Assembly: GCA_900109485.1 (NCBI GenBank)
Contig: FOAY01000003.1
Span: 428,816 to 492,815, forward strand
Direction of reading: 5' to 3'
DNA: 64,000 nucleotides
Source: Kosakonia sacchari
Lineage (GTDB): Bacteria > Pseudomonadota > Gammaproteobacteria > Enterobacterales > Enterobacteriaceae
The notes beneath the pieces are model-generated. The model was not told where the DNA came from. It did not search any database and worked only from the letters and a program-made list of their open reading frames with translations. Within the stretch, counting starts at the first letter, position 1, and each line of letters opens with the position of its first letter. The translations under genes and the position numbers were made by a program. Of the stretch, positions 9,674 to 17,456 are shown one piece after another.

Positions 9674-9792
9674 GTAATCTGCAACCCGTGTCAACCGGGC
9701 TGCCGGGAACGTCACTGGTCAGCCTGTCCGACAGCGCCAGCAGCGGCATCGGCGGCGGAGCAAATGCGGCACGGGTTGAGGTTGAGAATAAT
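9674..9792 (+). repeat. Duplicated cdiA segments fused at the head of the orphan toxin
   Basis: Bases 9674-9740 match cdiA 5481-5547 at about 64 of 67 positions. Bases 9738-9792 match cdiA 6271-6325 at about 51 of 55, ending in VENN codons at 9781-9792. The 720 bases between these two blocks in cdiA are missing here. The copy is in the same reading frame as cdiA, so crossing over at either block would put the orphan toxin onto cdiA. Confidence 0.85.
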
Positions 9793-10647
9793 TCGCTACG
9801 GGCGGTTGTTATTGCCGGGAAGCTGGCGATTCAGGCTTGCGCGAAAACGCCGGCTTGTAGCACCGCTCTGGAAGAAGAGGGATTGGGTGCATTACTGGGA
9901 ATTGGTGCCGCCAAAACCGTAATGGATAACTTGTCTTCTTCGGAGCAGATGTCTGTCTTTTCTGTAGCCATGAATGGTGGCCGTGCGGATTTGCTCGAAA
10001 ATCTGACGCCGGAACAACGCGCAGCCTATGATTATATTGTTGAGCAGGATAAAAAGGGACCATTCCACTTATTGCCTGCGCAACAGAGACTTAATGATGG
10101 CATTCGCGGGCCGGGGCATACGGAACTGCCAATAGCTGATCAGGATCCAACAGGTGGCAAACTGGTTAATCCTGACCGGAGTGGTGAACAGGGAGCAACG
10201 CATACTGGTTCTGATCAACCCATAGAGCAGGGGGCTACGAACACAGGAAATCTTGATGGCTCACCCGATACAGGGGGTAATACTACCGTAACGCCAGTTC
10301 CTGACGGGCCAGATAAAGATGATTTGGCTTATTTAGCAGGAAACTATGAACCAAATAAAAACTCTGTTGGAAATATGGGGGAGTTTCTGAAACAACCGGG
10401 CTTCGGTAGTACCGTTAAGGATAATACCCAAAAAACTAATCAACAGTATCAAGGGCAAACTATTTATAAAGCGACTGATAATATTGGCGATTATATTAAA
10501 AAAGGTGATCAGTTTTATCTGGATGGTTTGCATAAAGATCATATTGAAGTCTTTGATAAAAGAGGGAACTTCAAAGCCGTTGTCAATCTCGATGGTACTA
10601 TAAATAAAGCAAAAACTGATGCTGCCTTAGGTAGGGAATTAAAATGA
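9688..10647 (+). CDS. Orphan CdiA-CT toxin module with VENN motif
   Basis: The frame opens just before a possible GTG at 9688 with no ribosome-binding site, so it is probably silent until recombined into cdiA. It encodes a stub of CdiA sequence, VENN (9781-9792), a short entry region with ACAKTPACSTALEEE, a Gly/Thr/Asp-rich linker with repeated EQGATxTG (about 10180-10250) and a C-terminal domain from about 10330. The end FYLDGLHKDHIEVFDKRGNF then VVNLDGT is rich in His/Asp/Glu. It loosely recalls the D-x-x-H ... E catalytic set of colicin E3-type ribonucleases, but I cannot place it firmly in a toxin family. It overlaps the next gene by 4 bases. Confidence 0.75.
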   Translation: MSTGLPGTSLVSLSDSASSGIGGGANAARVEVENNSLRAVVIAGKLAIQACAKTPACSTALEEEGLGALLGIGAAKTVMDNLSSSEQMSVFSVAMNGGRADLLENLTPEQRAAYDYIVEQDKKGPFHLLPAQQRLNDGIRGPGHTELPIADQDPTGGKLVNPDRSGEQGATHTGSDQPIEQGATNTGNLDGSPDTGGNTTVTPVPDGPDKDDLAYLAGNYEPNKNSVGNMGEFLKQPGFGSTVKDNTQKTNQQYQGQTIYKATDNIGDYIKKGDQFYLDGLHKDHIEVFDKRGNFKAVVNLDGTINKAKTDAALGRELK

Positions 10648-11009
10648 CAGAACTTAATAAGATTAAAGCGGTAATTCATGATTTGGCCGAGTTAGTAGCG
10701 GGAAAAACTAGTTTTAATGATGATTACTGGAGCTTAGATTATAAATTAGACTTAGATAAAGAATTAAGTAATGAGTTAAATAATTTACAAATAGAGCTGG
10801 AACTTTTAACTAATGCTCTTCATGAAAAAGATCTAGTGACTGTTAAATGTGCTTTAGTTATGGCTAGGCTTTATTCACTTAATTTATCAAATTTATTCCT
10901 TGGCATATTTGAGGATATAGAAAAAGTAGGTTGGTCTGAGGAATTTAAATTACCAAATGTTCCTGATGGTTATCAAATACCTGAGCATTACAACTATCCT
11001 AAGAAATAA
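10644..11009 (+). CDS. Putative immunity protein of the orphan CdiA-CT
   Basis: A 121-residue, largely helical, acidic cytoplasmic protein (LDLDKELSNELNNLQIELEL, then ALVMARLYSLNLSNLFLGIF). Its ATG overlaps the stop of the orphan toxin (ATGA), as in cdiA/cdiI pairs, and a strong terminator follows directly. I do not recognise the family; the immunity role is inferred from position, size and AT-rich composition. Keeping it intact while the upstream toxin is promoterless makes sense if it protects against sibling cells or earlier toxin use. Confidence 0.65.
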   Translation: MTELNKIKAVIHDLAELVAGKTSFNDDYWSLDYKLDLDKELSNELNNLQIELELLTNALHEKDLVTVKCALVMARLYSLNLSNLFLGIFEDIEKVGWSEEFKLPNVPDGYQIPEHYNYPKK

Positions 11010-11013
11010 AACC

Positions 11014-11040
11014 AATCCCGGCCACCGAGCCGGGATTTTA
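11014..11040 (+). terminator. Rho-independent terminator after orphan immunity gene
   Basis: A perfect 9-bp stem AATCCCGGC / GCCGGGATT with a 6-base loop is followed by TTTA. It begins a few bases after the stop at 11009 and closes the CDI array. Confidence 0.8.
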
Positions 11041-11569
11041 CTGTATACACCAGTCAGTTAAAGCCATACCACTGAGGTTTGCTGATCACCGCGATCAGCA
11101 CTGTAACCTGCTGTTGGTTGCGGGCGGAGAGTTTAAAGAGCTTTGTGGAAGTGTAGCTGGCGCCGGAGCGATGCCGACTACAATATCATCTGGCCAGAAT
11201 CTCAAAAAGTGTGTGGAACTAAAACGGGTCTATTTACATACCCACCGAGCGGATTCTTCCAGCAGATATGACCGCAAATTATATCTCACGATCCAATAAA
11301 TAAGGTCTGAACACACTTTCATGATGCTGCGACAGAGTAAAGTGTGAGGCAAACCAGGATCATCCTGCGTCAAAGCATCATTTTTCTGTTCACTTCTACC
11401 CGCTATGCAAAACGGTGTTAATTAAACCCGTTCACCTGTTTTCACTTCCTCCCGCATTATCTTGACAGATATCAATCCCTCCTTTGCGATGCCGCTGTTG
11501 AATACCAGAGCAGATTTTTTGCCCGGCATGCGGCTCGCACCGCTCTTCGATAATTAAAACAATCTGGTT
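11041..11569 (+). other. Intergenic stretch between CDI array and nuclease gene
   Basis: About 530 bases without a convincing gene. Short open frames exist (for example 11114-11299) but show no RBS or recognisable content. The right part should hold the promoter of the nuclease gene. Composition moves here from the AT-rich array to the GC-richer chromosome, so the right edge of the foreign region is probably in this stretch. Confidence 0.4.
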
Positions 11570-12880
11570 ATGGTCATGGAAAATGCTGTTCCGCAGCTTC
11601 AGTCAGTACATTCAGATCGCGTTCGTCGTTTAATTCAGCGCTGGCGCAACGATGCCGAAGCCACTTATCAGACGTGGTTTTTATGGGAGCAGAGGCTGAA
11701 AAACTTTCGCTCGATCCGCAGCGGTATTGCGGTCGTGGTGGATGAAATAGAGCAGGAAAAATTTGGCGTTGCTTACCGCGGCTCCTCGCTGGAGACGATT
11801 GTTCACTCTATTGCCGAGCAGAAGCAGATCTTCAAAGGTGCCGATCACGCTTTTCTGTGGAAACCGAAGCTGCGCATTCCGGATATTTATGAAAACAGCG
11901 CCAATCAGAAGGCCTTTGCCCGGCTTCTGCATCACTGCTCCTGTGCGGCGCGCGCAGATGAAATTGTGGAACATATCAATGCTATTGATGCGTTGAAAAT
12001 TAAAGGGCTTGGCCCGGCGGTCGCGAATCTGCTCTATTTTCTTCATCCCACGCACATTCCCCCGTTTAATACCGCCATTGTAAATGGCTATAACGCCCTT
12101 ACCGGCGCGAAAGTTAAGCTCGGCAGTTGGCCGCATTTTCTCGCTATGCGTCAGGGGATCCTGAATTTGAACGCGCAGTACCGCGAATTACTGTCAAACG
12201 ATTTGGGCGCTATTGGCGGGCTGCTTTTTGATATCGGTTCGGGTCGCTATCCTGCGCCGCCGCTGGAAAATTCCGCTGCTGCCGACGCAGACTGGGATGC
12301 GTATCTGGAGGCGGCTCGCCCGCCAGTGGCGCAAAATAAAGCGCAACTCCAGGAGGGGGAAAATGAGCGCACGCACACGGAAATCCAGGCCTGGCTGCGC
12401 GATATCGGCAAAGCGCTCGGTTACGACGTATGGATTGCCGCCAACGACCGCAGCCGTCTGCATCAGGGCGTGGCGCTGTCGCATGGCTGTCTGAAAGCAC
12501 TGCCGGAACATATCCTGTCGGTAAACGGTTCTGAAGCGACGCGTCTGATCGATGTCCTGTGGCTGAAACCAGAAGGTGGCCAGGTGGCGGCGGCATTTGA
12601 AGTTGAGCATTCAACGTCCATCTACTCCGGGATCTGCCGGATGCTGGATCTGGCGCTCAACGGCAATGATTTGTCCGCGTCAACCGAGCTTTTTCTGGTG
12701 GCGCCGGACAGCCGCGAAAATGATGTCAGAAGCCAGCTACAGCGCCCGGCCTTTAGCCGCATCACCGATCTCAATATGGCCTGGCTACCCTACAGCGAGC
12801 TGGAAAAGCACCGCGACGCCATTATGCGTTTTGGCTCGGATCTGAAAGCCATTAAAGAGATTTCCCACGCCCTGTTGTAG
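11570..12880 (+). CDS. Solitary HhH plus PD-(D/E)XK nuclease, type II restriction enzyme-like
   Basis: A 436-residue cytoplasmic protein. Around residues 135-165 it has LKIKGLGPAVANLLYFLHP, a helix-hairpin-helix-like DNA-binding element resembling those of base-excision glycosylases. After an Ala-rich linker (about residues 240-265), the C-terminal half has HTEIQAWLRDIGKALGYDVW and then Asp328 in RLIDVLWL, followed by Glu344 and Glu346 in AAFEVEHSTSIYSG, the D...ExE pattern of PD-(D/E)XK nucleases. No methyltransferase lies beside it. It could be a restriction enzyme relic, a modification-dependent nuclease or a repair nuclease. The start is uncertain (ATG at 11570 or 11576; neither has a strong RBS). 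Confidence 0.7.
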   Translation: MVMENAVPQLQSVHSDRVRRLIQRWRNDAEATYQTWFLWEQRLKNFRSIRSGIAVVVDEIEQEKFGVAYRGSSLETIVHSIAEQKQIFKGADHAFLWKPKLRIPDIYENSANQKAFARLLHHCSCAARADEIVEHINAIDALKIKGLGPAVANLLYFLHPTHIPPFNTAIVNGYNALTGAKVKLGSWPHFLAMRQGILNLNAQYRELLSNDLGAIGGLLFDIGSGRYPAPPLENSAAADADWDAYLEAARPPVAQNKAQLQEGENERTHTEIQAWLRDIGKALGYDVWIAANDRSRLHQGVALSHGCLKALPEHILSVNGSEATRLIDVLWLKPEGGQVAAAFEVEHSTSIYSGICRMLDLALNGNDLSASTELFLVAPDSRENDVRSQLQRPAFSRITDLNMAWLPYSELEKHRDAIMRFGSDLKAIKEISHALL

Positions 12881-12984
12881 CGCCTGCCGGATAAAGAGAT
12901 GCGCTAAACGTGGTGTTGACGGTGAAAAATGGCACGTGCCGAAGCGTCCGGCTTCGGCCACGGAACAATGTGCCGTCACGGCAG

Positions 12985-13950
12985 TTACAAATCAATCACC
13001 AGATCCCGCGAGTGGCTGCGTGAACAACATAGCGCGATATGCTGTGTGGCGGCGGTTTTCTCCGCTGCCGATTGCACCGTATCGCGGTGATCGACCACGC
13101 CATCAAGCACCGGCGTCAGACAGGCGCCGCAAATTCCCATCTCACACGAAAGCGGCACCGCCACGCCGTTATCCTGAAGCACCTGCGCAATGCTTTTGTT
13201 TGCCGGAACGGGCCATTTTTCCCCGCTGGAGGCCAGCGTAATGGTAAAGGTCTCTTCCTGTTGCGATGCCACAACGGGCGCGGCAGGCACAAATGCCTCG
13301 CTGTGGATCTGCGCTTCAGGCCAGCCTTTTGCCGCCGCAACTTCTCTCACCGCCGCCATAAAACCCGCCGGGCCGCAGGTATAAATGCGTTCTCCGTCGC
13401 CAGGGGCGGGAATCGTTGCCGCCAGCGTCTGACGCGGGCTTTTGCCTTCTGAAGAGCAATGAATGCGACAAACTCCGTGCGTCAGCGAGCGGGAGAGTTC
13501 GCGTGCAAATGCCGCCTCTTCTCGCCGCTTGACGAAATAGTGCAGCGTAAACGGCGCGGCTTCCGCCTCCCGTTGCAGCAGCATCGCATAGAGTGGCGTA
13601 ATGCCGATGCCGGCGGCCAGCAGCAGCACCGGGCCGTCATCACGTAGCGCAAACAGGTTGCGCGGCGCTGAGATCATCAGCGTCTGGCCGGGGCGTAACG
13701 TCTGATGGATATAGCGTGAGCCGCCGCGCGACGCGCTTTCCTGCGCCACGCAGATCAGGTAGCTTTCCGTTGTGCTTTCCCCGGTCAGCGAATACTGGCG
13801 GATCAGGCCGCAGGGCAGATGCACATCAATATGTGCGCCGGGCTGCCAGCCGGGAAGCGGGTCGCCATTGGCGGCAACCAGCCGCACGGCGAGGTTTTTA
13901 TCGCCCTGACGCCACAAGCCATCAACCACCACATTCAGCACGTCATTCAT
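12985..13950 (-). CDS. hpxE: HpxE, reductase component of (hypo)xanthine hydroxylase
   Basis: Flavin/iron-sulfur reductase that passes electrons from NAD(P)H to the Rieske oxygenase HpxD, which oxidises hypoxanthine and xanthine to urate in Klebsiella. The order is that of phthalate dioxygenase reductase: a flavin-binding barrel with RQYSLTGE, a nucleotide-binding domain with AAGIGITPLYAML and YTCGPAGFM, and a C-terminal plant-type 2Fe-2S domain with CEMGICGACLTPVLDG and a later Cys near IALCCS. I start at the ATG at 13950 because GAGG lies 6 bases before it; an in-frame GTG at 13962 overlaps hpxD. The 321-residue length is normal. It is the second gene of an hpxDE unit. Confidence 0.93.
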   Translation of the reverse strand: MNDVLNVVVDGLWRQGDKNLAVRLVAANGDPLPGWQPGAHIDVHLPCGLIRQYSLTGESTTESYLICVAQESASRGGSRYIHQTLRPGQTLMISAPRNLFALRDDGPVLLLAAGIGITPLYAMLLQREAEAAPFTLHYFVKRREEAAFARELSRSLTHGVCRIHCSSEGKSPRQTLAATIPAPGDGERIYTCGPAGFMAAVREVAAAKGWPEAQIHSEAFVPAAPVVASQQEETFTITLASSGEKWPVPANKSIAQVLQDNGVAVPLSCEMGICGACLTPVLDGVVDHRDTVQSAAEKTAATQHIALCCSRSHSRDLVIDL

Positions 13951-13958
13951 CGCGCACC

Positions 13959-15005
13959 TCACACCAGAAAGAACTCGCCAAAGCCCATTTTTTTCAGGCC
14001 ACGGCGATAGGCAATCGAACTTCTGTCGGCCGGAATATGGGCTTCCAGCGTCAGATCCAGCGGCAGCCTTTCCGGCCGTTGTGTCTCCACCATCAGGCGA
14101 TCTTCTTCAAACACGCGCAGGTTGAACGCGTGCACCTCTTCGATCGGGATATGCAGATCGAAATTGCGCGCGATCGGCGCAAACATGCGGGTAACGCGCG
14201 AGGAGACCGGCGACGCGGCATTCATGATCACCAGCCGCGCCTCGCCCGGAAAATGGATCGTCAGCGTGGCGGTAAACGGCAGGTGCATCTCGAAATGGCG
14301 CAGCCACTGAAAACCTTCCGGCGCGCGATAGTCAGAACTCGCCGGATAATTGCCGACCGAACTCCAGTAATCAGCAATAAAACCAAACTCGGTCTCCTGC
14401 GGGCTGTAATCCGGGACGAACTGGTTATTGGCATCGGCGAAGGTGTCCGTGTGGATCCACGCAAAGTGGGCGACATCAAGAAAGCCTTCCACCTGGCGGC
14501 CAGCAAAGCCGTTCACCTCAAAGGCCGGGCAGTTGATCTGCTGAAAACCCTCATCATCCCAGTGCGGCATCGTCGGGAGCGGCTGCGGGTTTTCCGCGTC
14601 AAACGCCAGGCAGGTCCAGATCAGGCCGAAGCGCTCTTCAACGGCAAACGTCAACAGGTTGAGTTTTGCCGGTACCGGCTGATCGGGGCTGGAAGGGATG
14701 CGGTTACAGCGGCCATCTTTACCGAAACGTAGCCCGTGGTAGGGGCAGACGATGCCCTCTTCATCGTGGAAACCGAGCGTCAGCGGCACGCCGCGGTGCG
14801 GGCAGACATCGCGGGCGACCACCACCTGGCCCTTCACGCGATAAATCACCAGTTGTTCATCCAGCAGCGTGGCTTTCACCGGCGCTGCGCCAATATCGCA
14901 GGCGCGGGCGACCGGATGCCAGCATTTTGCCAGACGTAACCAGTCCTCCGGCTCGAAGGTGCAATGGGCGGGTGGGGGGGGGAGTGCTGTTTTCATGGTC
15001 GTCAT
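13959..15005 (-). CDS. hpxD: HpxD, Rieske oxygenase component of (hypo)xanthine hydroxylase
   Basis: Terminal oxygenase for hypoxanthine and xanthine oxidation to urate, replacing the molybdenum-dependent xanthine dehydrogenase of most organisms. The N-terminal Rieske domain shows CPHRGVPLTLGF and then CPYHGLRFG, and the catalytic domain has DVAHFAWIHTDTF carrying the mononuclear iron ligands. The 348-residue product starts at the ATG at 15005; the longer frame would need a TTG. It is divergent from hpxR across 116 bases, which should hold the HpxR-controlled promoter. A poor sigma-54-like sequence (15098-15113, with GT instead of GG at -24) is present on this strand but I do not count it as a promoter. 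Confidence 0.94.
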   Translation of the reverse strand: MTTMKTALPPPPAHCTFEPEDWLRLAKCWHPVARACDIGAAPVKATLLDEQLVIYRVKGQVVVARDVCPHRGVPLTLGFHDEEGIVCPYHGLRFGKDGRCNRIPSSPDQPVPAKLNLLTFAVEERFGLIWTCLAFDAENPQPLPTMPHWDDEGFQQINCPAFEVNGFAGRQVEGFLDVAHFAWIHTDTFADANNQFVPDYSPQETEFGFIADYWSSVGNYPASSDYRAPEGFQWLRHFEMHLPFTATLTIHFPGEARLVIMNAASPVSSRVTRMFAPIARNFDLHIPIEEVHAFNLRVFEEDRLMVETQRPERLPLDLTLEAHIPADRSSIAYRRGLKKMGFGEFFLV

Positions 15006-15121
15006 AGGCTCACATAAAAGCAATTGTTTAATTGTTGTAACTTTATTGTTGTCATATTAGGGTGTTCACATCCATCGCCATTAATTCACTGTGGCGTTGC
15101 AAAAAAGTGTACAGGTGCCGC

Positions 15122-16042
15122 ATGAGTCCATTTTCCCGTTTCGCCCTCTATTTCGCTGAAGTTGCCCGCAGCGGCAGCCTGCGCCGCGCCGCAGAAAAAC
15201 TGCATATCTCCGCATCGGCGATTAACCGGCAGATTTTGCAGGCGGAGGAGGAGTTTGGTACGCCGCTGTTTGAGCGCTTGCCGGAAGGTTTACGCATGAC
15301 CACGGCGGGAGAGTTGCTGTATGACAACCTGCTGCGCTGGCAAAAAGAGTTTCAGCTTACGCGGCAAAAATTTGATGAGCTGCAAGGGCTGAAACGCGGC
15401 TCCGTCAGTGTGGGAATGGTGCAGGCGCTGGCGGAGGGGAGCTTTGCCAGCGCGCTGGCCGACATTATCACCGGGCAACCGTGGCTGGAGCTGGAACTCC
15501 AGGTGGCGGACAGCCATACCGTCAGCCAGAAAGTGCGGCAGGCCGATCTCGACTTCGGTTTGATCCTCGATCCGCAAGGGCAGTCAGGGCTGAATGTGCT
15601 GGCCTTCGCCGAGCTGGAGATGGGCGTGGTGATGCGTCCGGATCACGAAATGGCAACCGCTCCGGCGTTATCGCTGGGCGAGCTGAGCGAGGCGCGGCAT
15701 ATTCTGCCCGGCACGCCGCTGATTGTGCATGAACGTGTCGGCATGCTTTATCGTCACTACGATCTCGCCCCGTCGAATACCATCAATTGTAATGACATCC
15801 GGCTGATTAAATCGCTGGTGCTGAAGGGGAGCGGCATCACGGTGCTGAGCCTGCTGGATGTGCTGGATGAAGTGAAAAGCGGGCAACTGGCGTTTGTGCC
15901 GCTGCGCAACAAACTGCTGCGCCCGCTGACGCTGGCGCTCTGTACCGCGCCATCGCGCCAGCTTTCCCGCCCGGCGCAAATGGCGATCCAGAAGCTGACC
16001 CAGGTGCTGGAAGCGATGCAGAGCGTTGGCGCATCAGCCTAA
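15122..16042 (+). CDS. hpxR: HpxR, LysR-family regulator
   Basis: A 306-residue LysR-type regulator, presumed activator of the divergent hpxDE operon. The N-terminal winged helix reads FAEVARSGSLRRAAEKLHIS then SAINRQILQAEEEFGTPLFE, followed by a ligand-binding domain that presumably senses a purine or pathway intermediate. The ATG at 15122 has AGGTG upstream. The 116-base divergent region contains AATTG/CAATT repeats near 15024-15045 that could be LysR contacts. The 3' end overlaps that of convergent hpxO by 9 bases. Confidence 0.88.
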   Translation: MSPFSRFALYFAEVARSGSLRRAAEKLHISASAINRQILQAEEEFGTPLFERLPEGLRMTTAGELLYDNLLRWQKEFQLTRQKFDELQGLKRGSVSVGMVQALAEGSFASALADIITGQPWLELELQVADSHTVSQKVRQADLDFGLILDPQGQSGLNVLAFAELEMGVVMRPDHEMATAPALSLGELSEARHILPGTPLIVHERVGMLYRHYDLAPSNTINCNDIRLIKSLVLKGSGITVLSLLDVLDEVKSGQLAFVPLRNKLLRPLTLALCTAPSRQLSRPAQMAIQKLTQVLEAMQSVGASA

Positions 16043-17188
16043 CGGCCCGCCTTGAATGGTCTCGCACAGGCCATTGATAATGCGCTCGCCGGTCTCCTCT
16101 TTCAGTTCCTGATACCACGCCTGCGTCAGCGCCATATCTTTGCCGTGAGTGATATCGCAGCGTTTGCGCGCCTTGAGCACCAGATCGCGCACCCGGTCGC
16201 AGCGTAGCGCTTCATACTGACGCAGCACGTTTTCGATGTCGCTCTGCTCGCGGAAAAGGTTTCCCAGCACCACCGCGTCTTCCATCGCCGCGCAGCCGCC
16301 CTGGCCGATATCCGGCGTGGTGCTGTGTCCGGCATCGCCCAGCAGCGCCACTTTACCGCGCACCAGCGTGTCGAACGGTTCGATATCATGGATCTCGATA
16401 CGGTTCGTGGTTTGCGGATCCAGCGCGGCGATCAGCCGTTGCACCGGCGGCGCCCAGCCGCTGAAGTAGCGCGTCAGATCGTCGCGCAGCGTGCCGCGAT
16501 CTTCGGCCAGCCCGGCGGGCAGCGGCACGTCAAAGAAGAAGTAGAAGCGGCCATCGGAGACGGGCATCAGCGACACCCGTTTACCTTCGCCCACGAACGT
16601 TGTCCACTGCTCGGCGGGCGCAATGGCTTCATCGATTTTCACCAGACCATTCCAGTTAACATAACCCGCATAGCGACGCTCCGGCGTATAGCCCAGCACA
16701 TACGGACGCAGCGCCGAGTGGCTGCCGTCGGCGGCAATCAGAAAATCACCGTGGGCGCAGGTGCCATCGGTGAACCACGCGGTCACGCCGTCGGCATGCT
16801 CTTCCACTTCGTTGACCCGTTTACCAAACTGCACCCGGTCGCGTCCCCAGTGATTGAGCATTTCGCGCTGCAACTCCGCCCGCGATACCGGGCACGGGCG
16901 TCCGCCCACCCGCTCGACCAGCGGCGCGAGGCTAAACTGCGTCATCGTTTCGCCATTGCGGTAATCCTTATAGGCCATAGATCGCATTGGGCCGCCGTAG
17001 GTCTCCATCATCTCGCCCATCCCCAGATGGTTCATGCACTTCACGCCGTTGGGCCAGATGGAGATTGCCGCGCCGACCGGCTTGATCTCTTTCACCGCTT
17101 CGAAAACCTGACACGCAATGCCTGCCTTCTGTAACGCCACCGCCGCACTCAGGCCGCCGATACCTGCGCCAATCACCAATGCTTTCAT
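16034..17188 (-). CDS. hpxO: HpxO, FAD-dependent urate hydroxylase
   Basis: Flavoprotein monooxygenase that converts urate to 5-hydroxyisourate using NADH and oxygen, doing the job of cofactor-less uricase. It has the Rossmann GAGIGGLSAAVALQKAG at the N-terminus, the AADGSHSALRPYV motif and GDAGHSTTPDIGQGGCAAME, all typical of the para-hydroxybenzoate hydroxylase class; RRYAGYVNWNG sits in the substrate region. The 384-residue length matches the Klebsiella enzyme. AAGGAG lies 6 bases before the ATG. It is divergent from hpxPQT and preceded by a sigma-54 promoter match at 17222-17237. Confidence 0.95.
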   Translation of the reverse strand: MKALVIGAGIGGLSAAVALQKAGIACQVFEAVKEIKPVGAAISIWPNGVKCMNHLGMGEMMETYGGPMRSMAYKDYRNGETMTQFSLAPLVERVGGRPCPVSRAELQREMLNHWGRDRVQFGKRVNEVEEHADGVTAWFTDGTCAHGDFLIAADGSHSALRPYVLGYTPERRYAGYVNWNGLVKIDEAIAPAEQWTTFVGEGKRVSLMPVSDGRFYFFFDVPLPAGLAEDRGTLRDDLTRYFSGWAPPVQRLIAALDPQTTNRIEIHDIEPFDTLVRGKVALLGDAGHSTTPDIGQGGCAAMEDAVVLGNLFREQSDIENVLRQYEALRCDRVRDLVLKARKRCDITHGKDMALTQAWYQELKEETGERIINGLCETIQGGPLG

Positions 17189-17221
17189 TCTGTTCTCCTT
17201 TTACTTGCGTGTAACAGATGG

Positions 17222-17237
17222 AGCAATTTGCGTACCA
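17222..17237 (-). promoter_or_regulatory. Sigma-54 (-24/-12) promoter of hpxO
   Basis: On the minus strand the sequence TGGTACGCAAATTGCT fits the TGGYACR-N4-TTGCW consensus with GG and GC ten bases apart. It lies 34 bases before the hpxO ATG, leaving a short leader. Confidence 0.8.
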
Positions 17238-17288
17238 GAATGACGACGGGCGCTGGTGCGGGAGAAAGCGGGCGTTGCGAGGTTATGT

Positions 17289-17305
17289 TGCACTTTTGTA
17301 GTGCG
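17289..17305. promoter_or_regulatory. NtrC-like enhancer site between hpxO and hpxP
   Basis: TGCACTTTTGTAGTGCG is a 17-bp dyad one base from TGCAC-N7-GTGCA, the NtrC (NRI) operator form. It lies about 50 bases upstream of the hpxO -24 element and about 100 upstream of the hpxP one, so one site could serve both divergent sigma-54 promoters. Confidence 0.7.
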
Positions 17306-17401
17306 TATTTGTATTAACGTTGCCTTTTTGTGAATCAAAAATTTCCAAATTTAGTGCAAGGAATCTAAAGTTTCACAGCGCTGGCGCGGGAGGAGCGACT
17401 C

Positions 17402-17417
17402 TGGCCTGCTTTGTGCA
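17402..17417 (+). promoter_or_regulatory. Probable sigma-54 promoter of hpxPQT
   Basis: TGGCCTGCTTTGTGCA keeps GG and GC at the right spacing and most of the consensus (TGGC, TGC-A), with a G for T in the -12 element. It lies 39 bases before the hpxP ATG. Confidence 0.65.
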
Positions 17418-17456
17418 TCAGGGCGTTGACGCGAATTGACAACAGGATGGAACGCC

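Noticed and set aside
11114-11299. 61-residue open frame after the orphan immunity gene
   Set aside because: No RBS, no recognisable content and rapid decay of frame on both sides.
13716-14732. 338-residue open frame on the plus strand
   Set aside because: It lies antisense to hpxE and hpxD, whose Rieske and 2Fe-2S motifs are clear; the plus reading is Arg/His-rich low-complexity, typical of a GC-rich shadow frame.
15098-15113. Possible sigma-54 promoter for hpxDE
   Set aside because: The -24 GG is replaced by GT, an invariant position, so I did not list it; HpxR control from the divergent region is more likely.
16325-17134. 269-residue open frame on the plus strand
   Set aside because: Antisense to hpxO; no motifs and an unnatural composition.
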